A stretch of DNA of 64,000 bases, taken from NCBI RefSeq assembly GCF_030068455.1, contig NZ_JAQOSQ010000003.1, forward strand, positions 283,247 through 347,246, given 5' to 3'. This stretch comes from Roseofilum casamattae BLCC-M143 (lineage in GTDB: Bacteria > Cyanobacteriota > Cyanobacteriia > Cyanobacteriales > Desertifilaceae). A program made the position numbers and the translations under genes. Positions 19,009 through 27,426 of this stretch are shown piece after piece (positions within the stretch are counted from its first letter, which is position 1; each line of letters starts with the position of its first letter). Under the pieces are notes generated by a model. It had not been told where the DNA came from, ran no database searches, and saw only the letters and a list, made by a program, of their open reading frames with translations.

Positions 19009-19836
19009 TCAACTGGAACCGCTTCCCATTCTGGCCAGAATTTGACGAATCGCAAACCCATCACGCGCTTGCGGAACGTAGTGTAGATAGTCCTCGAGAT
19101 CTTGTGTCGCTAGCGTCCAGTTGCCGACTTCAAAGGAAATCAAGCCGCGATCGCGCAATTCCATCGGCGCTTTCGGAAATAATAGCAAAATTCGTTCGAT
19201 CGCCGCTAGGGCTTTCTCTATCTCCTGTCGTTGCAGATAGATTGCTTTCAGATTTGTCAACATTCGTGCCAAAAACTGGCGGGGACTTACTGGGGAGAGA
19301 TATTCCGGTTTCATGGTTACCGGATGTCCGTAGATTTGTTCCAGTCGCGCGTTGCAATCTTCGGGGAAGAGAACCTCGCCTCGATGAAACGCATCGACAA
19401 AAATACCGGTATTTTCAAATACAGGACGAATGAGAAAATGTCCTGGCATTCCAATGCCTTCCATGGGGAAGTCAATCCGTTGCGCAACCTCCAGATAAAC
19501 CAACGCTAGAGTAATCGGGATTCCGGTTCGTCGCTCCAGCACGTCGTTCAAAAAGCTATTGCGCGGGTCGTAATAATTTTCTGTATTTCCCCTGAACTTC
19601 CATTCAGAATATAAGTGATGATTAATGCATTTAACGATTCGCAATGGGTATCGCTGAGGCGGTAAATCTGCTTTAACGTTTTCTGCAATGCGATCGAGAA
19701 TCTGTAGAGATTTACTCCCATCCAAATGACGATACTCCTCTGCGGCAATGTGCAGAGCAGCCTTTGCCAGAGAGATCGACTCGTCCGGTTGCTGAATTTC
19801 TTGGTAAAACCGCTGTCGCGCTAAAGAAAAATCCAC
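19009..19836 (-). CDS. SirB1-family transglutaminase-like/TPR protein
   Basis: A 275-residue protein matching the SirB1 family. The N-terminal helical segment is followed by a transglutaminase-like domain containing YYDPRNSFLNDVLERRTGIP and GMPGHFLIR. C-terminal TPR-like helices follow (EKALAAIERILLLFPKAPME). The family is widespread, but its biochemical function is not established. The gene stands alone, 173 bases from the convergently placed thrC leader hairpin. Confidence 0.88.
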   Translation of the reverse strand: MDFSLARQRFYQEIQQPDESISLAKAALHIAAEEYRHLDGSKSLQILDRIAENVKADLPPQRYPLRIVKCINHHLYSEWKFRGNTENYYDPRNSFLNDVLERRTGIPITLALVYLEVAQRIDFPMEGIGMPGHFLIRPVFENTGIFVDAFHRGEVLFPEDCNARLEQIYGHPVTMKPEYLSPVSPRQFLARMLTNLKAIYLQRQEIEKALAAIERILLLFPKAPMELRDRGLISFEVGNWTLATQDLEDYLHYVPQARDGFAIRQILARMGSGSS

Positions 19837-19931
19837 GATCGCTGGAGAAATAAATTTTGGGGAATTTCATTTTAGTATGGCATACCTGGCAAGTGCTAAC
19901 CGCTGAAATCCTTACTAATTGGAGATTATTT

Positions 19932-19958
19932 TAATCCCGACTAAAATAGTCGGGATTA
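19932..19958. terminator. Perfect 12-bp hairpin upstream of thrC
   Basis: Arms TAATCCCGACTA (19932-19943) and TAGTCGGGATTA (19947-19958) pair perfectly around an AAA loop. It could be a transcription terminator, or the first element of the thrC leader. The following TTTG is a poor U-tract. Confidence 0.55.
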
Positions 19959-19966
19959 TTTGCGAC

Positions 19967-20028
19967 CCTCTTGACGACCGTGATAGGATGCGCAGCAAGG
20001 ATAAAGAAATCGCCCAAACGTCAAGAGG
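19967..20028 (+). promoter_or_regulatory. Possible RBS-sequestering stem in the thrC leader
   Basis: CCTCTTGACG (19967-19976) is the exact complement of CGTCAAGAGG (20019-20028). The right arm contains the GAGG Shine-Dalgarno of thrC, whose ATG is 11 bases further on. Pairing would hide the ribosome binding site. This is read directly from the sequence; control of thrC translation is inference. Confidence 0.45.
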
Positions 20029-20039
20029 AAGAAATAATC

Positions 20040-21344
20040 ATGACCCTGGCAACCGAAACTCTAACCCGCAGTTCCCAAGCAGCTTGCGAGAAACTTGTTT
20101 GTAAGGAATGCGGGGCCACCTACGAACTCGAAGCGAAACATGTTTGCGATGAATGCTTCGGCCCCCTAGAAGTTGGCTACAACTACGAGAGACTAAAAGA
20201 CATTGTCAGTCGCGAAACCATTGAAGCCGGCCCCAACTCAATTTGGCGCTATCGTCAGTTTCTTCCTCTGCTGAGCGATAACATCATCGATGTTGGAACG
20301 GGGATGACTCCCTTGGTGAAAGCAAATCGGTTAGCTCGGCAGTTGGGTCTAAAAAATCTATATATTAAAAATGATGCGGTTAATATGCCGACTCTGAGCT
20401 TCAAAGACCGGGTGGTTTCAGTTGCCCTATCGCGAGCCAGAGAACTCGGATTTTCCACAGTATCTTGTGCGAGTACCGGAAATCTGGCTAACTCCACCGC
20501 TGCGATCGCCGCTCATGCTGGGTTAGACTGCTGCGTATTCATCCCTGCCGATCTCGAAGCCGGTAAAGTGTTGGGAACCTTAATCTACAATCCCACGCTG
20601 ATGGCTGTCAAAGGCAACTACGACCAAGTCAACCGCCTCTGTAGCGAAGTTGCCAATACATACGGTTGGGGATTTGTCAATATTAACCTGCGTCCTTACT
20701 ACTCCGAAGGCTCGAAAACCTTAGGATTTGAAGTCGCCGAGCAACTGGGTTGGAAACTGCCCGACCACGTCGTCGCTCCTCTGGCTTCCGGTTCCTTGTA
20801 TACTAAAATCTACAAAGGCTTCCAAGAATTTATCAAAGTTGGCTTAGTGGAAGACAAAGCCGTGCGGTTCAGCGGCGCGCAAGCTGAGGGTTGCTCTCCC
20901 ATCGCTCAAGCGTTCAAAGAAGGACGGGACTTTATCACTCCAGTCAAACCTAATACGATTGCCAAGTCCATTGCGATCGGAAATCCTGCCGACGGCGTCT
21001 ACGCTCTGGATCTGGCGAAGAAAACTAACGGTAAGATTGAATCCGTTAGCGATCGAGAAATTATTGACGGCATTAAACTGCTGGCGGAAACTGAAGGTAT
21101 CTTCACTGAAACCGCTGGTGGAACCACCATTGCCGTTCTGAAGAAACTGGTAGAAGACGGTAAAATTGACCCGGATGAAACCACCGTTGCTTACATTACC
21201 GGTAATGGTTTGAAAACCCAAGAAGCCGTTCAAGGTTACATTGGCGAGCCTCTCACCATTGATGCAAATCTGCAAAGCTTTGAACGAGCAATGGAACGCG
21301 CGCGTACCCTCGATCGCCTAGAATGGCAACAAGTTTTGGTTTAG
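20040..21344 (+). CDS. thrC: Threonine synthase
   Basis: A PLP-dependent enzyme of 434 residues converting O-phosphohomoserine to threonine. The N-terminus has a zinc-ribbon-like CKECGATYELEAKHVCDECF segment typical of this ThrC type. The PLP lysine lies in LSFKDRVVSVALSR, and SCASTGNLANSTAA forms the phosphate-binding region. The ATG at 20040 is preferred because GAGGAAG lies upstream; a longer frame starts with TTG at 19971 inside a leader stem. A MoaD/ThiS-like gene follows by 86 bases. Confidence 0.94.
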   Translation: MTLATETLTRSSQAACEKLVCKECGATYELEAKHVCDECFGPLEVGYNYERLKDIVSRETIEAGPNSIWRYRQFLPLLSDNIIDVGTGMTPLVKANRLARQLGLKNLYIKNDAVNMPTLSFKDRVVSVALSRARELGFSTVSCASTGNLANSTAAIAAHAGLDCCVFIPADLEAGKVLGTLIYNPTLMAVKGNYDQVNRLCSEVANTYGWGFVNINLRPYYSEGSKTLGFEVAEQLGWKLPDHVVAPLASGSLYTKIYKGFQEFIKVGLVEDKAVRFSGAQAEGCSPIAQAFKEGRDFITPVKPNTIAKSIAIGNPADGVYALDLAKKTNGKIESVSDREIIDGIKLLAETEGIFTETAGGTTIAVLKKLVEDGKIDPDETTVAYITGNGLKTQEAVQGYIGEPLTIDANLQSFERAMERARTLDRLEWQQVLV

Positions 21345-21430
21345 AGCCAACTGTACCCACTCATTATTGAACTGGGATAGGGAAACTGATGCTTCCCTAT
21401 CTCCCATTGAAAAGGAGACAATACGAATCA

Positions 21431-21706
21431 ATGACCGTTAAAGTTTTAGTGCCCACTACCCTGCAAAAATTTACTGAGGGAAAAGCGAGTGTAGAAGTCG
21501 CTGGCAATAATGTTTCCGAGCTGATCGATACTCTGGGAGTAGACTATCCAGGACTTGACCAGAAACTCCGCAATGACTCGGGAGTACTTAACCGTTTTAT
21601 TAATATCTATGTAAATGAAGAAGATATCCGCTTTCTCGAGAATGCTGAAACTCCACTAAATGATGGTGATGAAGTCAGCCTCGTGATCGCAGTTGCTGGA
21701 GGTTAA
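21431..21706 (+). CDS. MoaD/ThiS-family sulfur carrier protein
   Basis: A 91-residue ubiquitin-like protein that ends in the diagnostic Gly-Gly (VIAVAGG), which is adenylated and thiocarboxylated in MoaD, ThiS and CysO proteins. The body (FINIYVNEEDIRFLENAETPL, NDGDEVSLVIAVAGG) fits the family. AAAGGAG lies about 13 bases before the ATG at 21431. Placement right after thrC recalls arrangements where a sulfur carrier serves an amino acid synthase (as CysO with CysM), but the partner here is not known. Molybdopterin MoaD is the alternative. Confidence 0.85.
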   Translation: MTVKVLVPTTLQKFTEGKASVEVAGNNVSELIDTLGVDYPGLDQKLRNDSGVLNRFINIYVNEEDIRFLENAETPLNDGDEVSLVIAVAGG

Positions 21707-21927
21707 GAATTCACCGTCGGCTCGGCTTATTGCTGAGGTTAGTTTTGGTGCTCTTTCACCCAAGCAAATAGTAATTCTTCGAGAGCAGGAGGAACGGCAG
21801 TAAACTGCAGTCTCTAAGAGAGAGTTTCTCAGACAAGCGATCGCGCCAGCCAAATTTAACCCAATTTCTCGATTCTCTCTTAAGATGAACTCTAACGCCG
21901 TTAACATCAATCTGGTCAGAGAAAATC

Positions 21928-22389
21928 ATGATTGCAACCCGATCGCTCCTCGCCGGTTCCGCCCTCCTCCTCGGTCTGGGTATGGCTCCCCAAGCCTCCT
22001 TCGCTCACTCGGTCCAAACAGACTACTATGCACTGGACGATCGCGTCGAGATCCAATCCACGTTTAGTACTGGGGAAGTCTTTGAAGGCGCGCCTGTAGT
22101 GGTTTATGCACCTAATGACCCCACCACTCCTTGGTTGGAAACCACAACCGACGAAAACGGAGAATTTGTCTTTGAACCCGATCCAACTATAGCTGGGGAA
22201 TGGTCGGTCGAGATCGGCGAAGGCGGACATTGGGATAATCTCCTCGTCCCCGTCAACGAAGCAGGCATTGAAGCCGAAACCATTAGTGAAGTACCCGAGC
22301 GTCCCTCCGAACGCCACCGCCATATCGCCGGACTCACCATTGCTGGTGCCTCCATTGCTGGCGGTTTGGGTTTCCGGTTTCTCCTATAA
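21928..22389 (+). CDS. Secreted, membrane-anchored NikL/DUF4198-like protein
   Basis: A 153-residue protein with a signal peptide (hydrophobic core, cleavage likely after ASFA, leaving a mature N-terminus HSVQ). A beta-sandwich domain follows (APVVVYAPNDPTTP, TTTDENGEFVFEP, GEWSVEIGEGGH). The end is a hydrophobic C-terminal segment (IAGLTIAGASIAGG). This layout resembles small periplasmic components linked to nickel or cobalt ECF transporters (NikL, DUF4198-type). The match is from pattern memory, and no transporter genes are adjacent, so the role is tentative. Confidence 0.6.
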   Translation: MIATRSLLAGSALLLGLGMAPQASFAHSVQTDYYALDDRVEIQSTFSTGEVFEGAPVVVYAPNDPTTPWLETTTDENGEFVFEPDPTIAGEWSVEIGEGGHWDNLLVPVNEAGIEAETISEVPERPSERHRHIAGLTIAGASIAGGLGFRFLL

Positions 22390-22400
22390 TCTCATGGGCA

Positions 22401-23489
22401 TCAACTCACCAGATCGGGGAAACTCTCTTGCACCGCTGGATGAATAATTTGATGCTCTTGCACGTTCACTCCTTTGGCCAAAGCGGAATTTTGCTTTAAA
22501 GCACCCACTCCTGCATTGGCCAATTGCAATACATAGGGCAACGTAGCATTATTCAGGGCTTGGGTTGCCGTCCAGGGAACGGCTCCCGGCATGTTGGGTA
22601 CGCCATAATGGACGACTCCTTCATCGAGATAAACGGGTTCGGTATGGGAAGTCGGGTGCAGGGTTTCCATGCATCCTCCTTGATCGACCGAAACATCAAT
22701 CAAAACCGAACCGGGTTTCATCTGGCTAACGAGGTGACGAGAGACCAGTTGCGGCGCGCGACGACCTAAGACGAGGACGGCGCCAATGAGCAGATCGGCT
22801 TCGGGAACCACTCGTTCGATTTGTGCCGAACTGCTGTAGAGTAGTTCTACTCGCGAGCCAAATAAGATTTCTAGTTCTGCCAGGCGATCGACATTAATAT
22901 CCAAAATTTGCACTTTTGCTCCCATTCCTACGGCAATGCGAGCGGCTTCGGCTCCGACAACCCCACCGCCAAGAATGGTAACTTGACCGGGACTGACTCC
23001 GGGAATGCCGCCGAGGAGTACGCCGCGACCGCCTTGTTGTCGTTCTAGGAAGCGAGCGCCAAACTGCACGGAGAGACGACCGGCAATAATGCTCATGGGA
23101 GTGAGAAGGGGCAAGCGACCGTTGGGAAGTTCGACGGTTTCGTAGGCAATGGCTAGGGTTCCAGATGCGATCAACTGCTCGGTTAGCGATCGCTCGGCGG
23201 CTAAGTGTAAATAGGTAAAGAGAAGTTGTTTATCTTTCAACAGTTCGTATTCTGCGGGCAAAGGTTCTTTCACCTTCACAATCAATTCTCGATCCCAAGC
23301 CATCTCGGCAGAGGGCACAATTTTCGCGCCAACATCGAGATAGTCGCGATCGCTAAATCCGGCTCCAACTCCGGCTTCGGTTTCCACAAACACTTCATGA
23401 CCGACTTCGCAGAGCATCCGGGTACTGCTGGGAGTCAGCCCGACCCGATACTCTCGATCCTTGCGCTCTTTGGGTACTCCAATGTCCAT
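22401..23489 (-). CDS. ald: Alanine dehydrogenase
   Basis: A 362-residue NAD-dependent enzyme interconverting L-alanine with pyruvate and ammonia. It contains the N-terminal GVPKERKDREYRVGLTP, the substrate-site KEPLPAEY, the Rossmann motif ILGGGVVGAEAARIAVGMGA and DVSVDQGGCMET, as in Ald. A strong GAGGTAGG precedes the ATG. Length is normal for the family. It is convergent with the NikL-like gene and divergent from the hli gene. Confidence 0.95.
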   Translation of the reverse strand: MDIGVPKERKDREYRVGLTPSSTRMLCEVGHEVFVETEAGVGAGFSDRDYLDVGAKIVPSAEMAWDRELIVKVKEPLPAEYELLKDKQLLFTYLHLAAERSLTEQLIASGTLAIAYETVELPNGRLPLLTPMSIIAGRLSVQFGARFLERQQGGRGVLLGGIPGVSPGQVTILGGGVVGAEAARIAVGMGAKVQILDINVDRLAELEILFGSRVELLYSSSAQIERVVPEADLLIGAVLVLGRRAPQLVSRHLVSQMKPGSVLIDVSVDQGGCMETLHPTSHTEPVYLDEGVVHYGVPNMPGAVPWTATQALNNATLPYVLQLANAGVGALKQNSALAKGVNVQEHQIIHPAVQESFPDLVS

Positions 23490-23574
23490 CGCCTACCTCA
23501 GAAATTGAACGAATTGCATTACAATCAAGAGTAACTGTAAACAATTGTAAACTCAATTGATTCCATCTAAACTT

Positions 23575-23745
23575 ATGAGCCAACTGCAACCAACCGTTAC
23601 CCCGAAGCTACGCGAACCGAAACTCGGATTCAATGACTATGCCGAGCGCCTCAACGGTCGTGCGGCCATGGTGGGCTTTCTGGCAACCCTTGCGATCGAA
23701 TATCTGACTGGGAATGGTGTTCTGACGTGGTTGGGATTAACATAA
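23575..23745 (+). CDS. High-light-inducible protein (Hlip/CAB-like)
   Basis: A 56-residue one-helix protein with the chlorophyll-binding motif AERLNGRAAMVGF, followed by a transmembrane helix. Hlips bind chlorophyll and carotenoid and protect photosystem II assembly under light stress. The ATG at 23575 gives the usual short N-terminus; an in-frame extension to 23557 is unlikely. It is transcribed away from ald. Confidence 0.93.
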   Translation: MSQLQPTVTPKLREPKLGFNDYAERLNGRAAMVGFLATLAIEYLTGNGVLTWLGLT

Positions 23746-23790
23746 TCTGAGTCTGGCACGATTTCTCGCAACAATTCACGAAACCAATAG

Positions 23791-23848
23791 TGGCTACACA
23801 TAATGTTTCATTTAATCTTCTCATTTCTTGGAATACTATGTGTAGTCA
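23791..23848. repeat. Inverted repeat downstream of the hli gene
   Basis: TGGCTACACATA (23791-23802) is the complement of TATGTGTAGTCA (23837-23848) with one mismatch, 34 bases apart. It could be a weak terminator for the hli gene or the ends of a very small element. Confidence 0.35.
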
Positions 23849-23854
23849 AATGCG

Positions 23855-23881
23855 AATGAACTTATGACTTATCGCGATCGC
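23855..23881 (+). repeat. 27-bp match to the 5' end of the MNT gene
   Basis: These bases match 32083-32109 with one mismatch, and in that frame encode NELMTYRDR against NELMAYRDR. This may be a remnant of a lost nucleotidyltransferase gene; part of the match is a HIP1 site. Confidence 0.35.
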
Positions 23882-23882
23882 G

Positions 23883-26207
23883 ATGCAATTCCCTACATCC
23901 CCTAATTCACCAAAAGTACTCTTTCCTTATCCCTCAGATGGGGCGATCGTTGCGTGTTCTCCGCCTCATTTTGCTTGGTTTCCCGTTACCGGTGCTGAAG
24001 GTTATCATATCGAAGTGAGTAACTCCCAAGGAGAGGTTATTTATCAACGAGATACGGGGAGAATTCCAGTACACGTACCCGATATTATTTGGAGTACTGG
24101 CTCCTATTCTTGGGATATTATCGCTTGGAATAACTCCGAAAGAGTAAATCGCGGTCTCCAGAGTTTTACTATTGCTCCAGATGCTGCCAGTTTGCCCCGG
24201 CCGAACCTAGAAGAATTACTCGCTCGGATACCTGCAAACCATCCTCGTTTTCTCTATACTCGAGATCGAGTTAGGGCGATCGCAAAGACCTTAGCAACGA
24301 CGCGAAGTCAGCAATGGCAAAAGATTCAATTCATTGCCAATGAATTTTTAAATGCTGCAGCTCCATCTTATCCAACGTTCCAACATATCGCAGACCCCAC
24401 CCTGCGCAAAATGGAATATAAGCAGTATTTTCACCAGTTTAGAATTACGGTCGATCGCGGACTTCAGTATCTGGCTCTGGCCTATTTGGTTACCGAAGAT
24501 GAAAAATATTTATTACCGGCGAAAAACATTCTCTTAGAACTGGCAAGCTGGCCTGTTGGTTCAGAAGATGTTAGTTCCGTTTATCCTAAATATAATGGAG
24601 ACGAAATTGGTCTGAGTATTGCCCGTACATTACACCGAGCTTACGACTGGCTTTATCATGGGTTGACGGATGCCGAAAAAGCAAAGGTCTTCAGTGCGTG
24701 TCAGCAGAGAGCGACTCAGGTTTTCCAATATTTGCAGCAGCGTAATTATCATCAGTTTCCCGGACGCAGTCATCCCGGCCGCTTGATTTCTTATCTATTA
24801 GAAATGTCTCTGGTTTTAGCGAACGCAACTCCAGAGGCTGTCAGTTGGGCAGGTTATGCATTGAAAGCGTTGATGTCGGTGCATCCCCACTGGGGTAGTG
24901 ATGATGGGGGTTGGGCCCAGGGAATTTGGTATGCGAAAAATTATAATGTTTATTCTTTACCGGCGATCGAAGCTTTGGCAAATATTTGTCAGTTGAATCT
25001 CTGGGAACGACTGTTTTATCGCAACTTTGGATATTTCTTATTTTACTGCACCAGTCCTTTAGCAGAAATGCAGCCATTTGGCGATGGAGCAGAACGTAGC
25101 GTGCTGGGAAATTGTGGCGGATGGTTGCTGAATATTATGCGGTTTTACGCCCATAAATTTTGCGATCGCAATTTGGGTTGGTGGGCAGCACAAGTTATCC
25201 CTCATAACGAAGAGATCTGGGAACTCGGATTGCTTTATGAAGATAATCTTCCGCAGCAAATTCCCAATCTACCCAATGCGCGACTATTCCCAGAGGTGGG
25301 TTGGGCAGGGCTACATAGCGATCTGAGCCGTCCGGAAGACGATACCTTTTTGCTGTTTAAAAGTAGCCCTTATGGCAGTGCGTCCCACAGTCATGGCGAC
25401 CAAAATGCATTTGCAATTATGAAAGGAGGAATTCCTCTGGCTATTCCATCTGGTTATTACGGTCCCTATTATAATAGTCCCCATCACCGAGAATGGACTC
25501 AGAGCACTAAAGCGAATAACTGTATTTTAGTGAATGGCAAAGGTCAATCCATCGGGGATAATACCGCAACCGGTCGTATCTTTGCATTTGAAAATTATCC
25601 GGAAATGTGTTATGTCGCTGGCGATGCAACTCCAGCCTATCAAGGAAAACTGACGCGCTGGGAACGGCATATTTTATTTTTGCGATCGGGACTATTTATT
25701 CTGTTAGATGAGTTAGCGGCTCCCGAGCCAGTTACGTTTCAGTGGATGCTGCATAGTTTAGAAAAAATGTCGGTTGATGGCAATACCATTTTTTCCAGAC
25801 GCAAGGGAGCTGAATTAGAGGTCAAACTTTATGCAACTCAATCATTAACTCTCAGTCAAACCGATTTATTTAAACCGACTTATAATACAGATCTTCCAGA
25901 AGCTTGGCATCGTTCCATGCCGAATCATTGGCATTTGAGCGCAGCAACTGAAACACCATCGCGATCGTTAAGAATTGTAGCAGTTATGGCAGTGCGCTGC
26001 GATCGCGAAAAACTGGATATTGACGTGCGGGAAGAGAAGGGTTGGATTCGCGCGATCGCACAAAATTCGTTAACAAATGTAAAAGGTGCAGCTCAACTCA
26101 TTGAGAATACACCAATCCCTGATACCATAGACCCACATCCACAAGAGTCATTGCTGAGGCTTTACGGACAAAGCTTGTCGAGTAACTTTACTCTCAAGAT
26201 ACCTTAG
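23883..26207 (+). CDS. Heparinase II/III-like polysaccharide lyase family protein
   Basis: A 774-residue protein with an N-terminal fibronectin-like domain (about 10-105), an alpha/alpha toroid (about 110-430), and a C-terminal beta-sandwich. The HSHGDQNAFAIMKGG segment is the hallmark of the heparinase II/III C-terminal domain. RNYHQFPGRSHPGR and NYNVYSLPAIEA lie in the toroid, where the catalytic Tyr/His of this fold are found. Such enzymes cleave uronate-containing acidic polysaccharides by elimination, though some relatives are not lyases. No signal peptide is seen, which is odd for a secreted lyase. It opens a block with sulfotransferases, a KfiA-like glycosyltransferase and a deacetylase, supporting an acidic polysaccharide substrate. 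Confidence 0.82.
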   Translation: MQFPTSPNSPKVLFPYPSDGAIVACSPPHFAWFPVTGAEGYHIEVSNSQGEVIYQRDTGRIPVHVPDIIWSTGSYSWDIIAWNNSERVNRGLQSFTIAPDAASLPRPNLEELLARIPANHPRFLYTRDRVRAIAKTLATTRSQQWQKIQFIANEFLNAAAPSYPTFQHIADPTLRKMEYKQYFHQFRITVDRGLQYLALAYLVTEDEKYLLPAKNILLELASWPVGSEDVSSVYPKYNGDEIGLSIARTLHRAYDWLYHGLTDAEKAKVFSACQQRATQVFQYLQQRNYHQFPGRSHPGRLISYLLEMSLVLANATPEAVSWAGYALKALMSVHPHWGSDDGGWAQGIWYAKNYNVYSLPAIEALANICQLNLWERLFYRNFGYFLFYCTSPLAEMQPFGDGAERSVLGNCGGWLLNIMRFYAHKFCDRNLGWWAAQVIPHNEEIWELGLLYEDNLPQQIPNLPNARLFPEVGWAGLHSDLSRPEDDTFLLFKSSPYGSASHSHGDQNAFAIMKGGIPLAIPSGYYGPYYNSPHHREWTQSTKANNCILVNGKGQSIGDNTATGRIFAFENYPEMCYVAGDATPAYQGKLTRWERHILFLRSGLFILLDELAAPEPVTFQWMLHSLEKMSVDGNTIFSRRKGAELEVKLYATQSLTLSQTDLFKPTYNTDLPEAWHRSMPNHWHLSAATETPSRSLRIVAVMAVRCDREKLDIDVREEKGWIRAIAQNSLTNVKGAAQLIENTPIPDTIDPHPQESLLRLYGQSLSSNFTLKIP

Positions 26208-26248
26208 ATGCGATCGAAGTCCGGTCTTAACTGAGTGATGAAATTGGT

Positions 26249-26722
26249 ATGGAACGCGATAAAAAAATAGTGTATTATCCAGACGCTCAACTCGCAAATT
26301 TAGATGCTGGAGTTGCAGTTGCTTATCCCCTTCCGGATGGAAGTTATAAGTACTATAACATACCTAATTTTTTAATTATTGGCGCACCTAAATGCGGTAC
26401 GTCCGAGCTACGAGACTGGTTAAGCATTCATCAAAAAGTCCGCGCTCTCTCCTCAGAAGGACATTTTTTTGATGAAGTGCTCGATGTAGAACGAGAATGG
26501 CCTCGCTACGTCTTCAATTCTCAATTTTTAATTTCCAAAGAACGCAATCATTTCCGGGAAAATCAGGATATCCAGACTTGCGAAAAAACGCCAGCCTATC
26601 TAGACAAAAGAAATCGCGGCGTTCCCGTTCCAGAAGCTGCCAAAGAGCTATTAGATAGTCACTATAAACCCTGGAACGAAAAATTACAAAATCTGCTGCC
26701 TCACCTTTCTATTGCGTGGTAA
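26249..26722 (+). pseudogene. Sulfotransferase with apparent internal deletion
   Basis: A 157-residue frame. The N-terminal half has the PAPS 5'-phosphosulfate loop (IIGAPKCGTSELRDWLSIH) and FFDEV, and parallels the next gene closely. After GVPVPE it jumps to KELLDSHYKPWNEKLQ, a typical C-terminal end of sulfotransferases. The middle third, including the 3'-phosphate-binding Arg/Ser segment seen in the neighbour as RNPTERAWSAY, is missing without loss of frame (junction near 26630). At half the usual length of about 300 residues it is probably inactive. Only two bases separate it from the next gene. Confidence 0.75.
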
Positions 26723-26724
26723 AA

Positions 26725-27426
26725 ATGATGCAACCGGATCCTAAAATCATTGATTATGCAGATGCAACCCTCAATAATCTTGATGCAGGTGTTGGTATTC
26801 GCGTACCCAAAGGACATCATAACCAATACCATATCTATGGAGTTCCCAAGTTTTTGATTATCGGCGCCCAAAAATGCGGTACGACTGCCATGCGTAGATG
26901 GTTGAGCGTCCATCCAGAACTGCAAACGATACCATTAGAGTGGAATTTTTTTGATGAAGTTGGCGATCTGGCTGTGGAATGGCCCCGTTATATTATTAAT
27001 CCTCACTTTAAAATTAGACAGCATAGCGTTCGCTATACCTTTGAAAAAACCCCCGGTTATTTTCATAAAAAAAATAAAGGAATCCCCGTACCCGATATTG
27101 TCCATCAACTGATGCCATCCGGTAAATTTATTGTCATGTTGCGCAACCCCACGGAACGAGCGTGGTCTGCTTATAGAATGTACAAAAATAATCAAAAACA
27201 GCCATTGTATGGGTGTACTCTAAGAGATTCTCAGCTCAGGAAACTAGCGAAAAGAGTGGCTCTATCTCCGGAAAATGAAGCAACCCCAACTCACTCGTTT
27301 TTGGATCTGATTCAAGGCTTAATAGCGATCGCAAAAAAGGATCGCAGCATGGAAATCGATAGATTACCACAATCGATCCGCAGAACACCTCTAGCGCCAG
27401 ACAAGAATATGGCTCGAATACCATGA
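26725..27426 (+). CDS. Sulfotransferase, C-terminally truncated or frameshifted
   Basis: A 233-residue protein, paralogous to the preceding gene (shared LNNLDAGVG...FLIIGAQKCGTTAMRRWLS and EWPRY). It has both PAPS sites: QKCGTT near residue 52, and FIVMLRNPTERAWSAYRMY (about 140-155). After this the sequence stops resembling a sulfotransferase and lacks the usual KPWNEKL-type end. The frame runs 4 bases into the next gene. A deletion that joined this gene to the 3' part of a glycosyltransferase gene is the simplest explanation. Activity is uncertain. It would sulfate a polysaccharide or glycan acceptor. Confidence 0.7.
   Translation: MMQPDPKIIDYADATLNNLDAGVGIRVPKGHHNQYHIYGVPKFLIIGAQKCGTTAMRRWLSVHPELQTIPLEWNFFDEVGDLAVEWPRYIINPHFKIRQHSVRYTFEKTPGYFHKKNKGIPVPDIVHQLMPSGKFIVMLRNPTERAWSAYRMYKNNQKQPLYGCTLRDSQLRKLAKRVALSPENEATPTHSFLDLIQGLIAIAKKDRSMEIDRLPQSIRRTPLAPDKNMARIP

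Noticed and set aside
19971..20039. N-terminal extension of thrC from TTG
   Set aside because: Starts within a leader stem; the ATG at 20040 has a good ribosome binding site and a conserved N-terminus.
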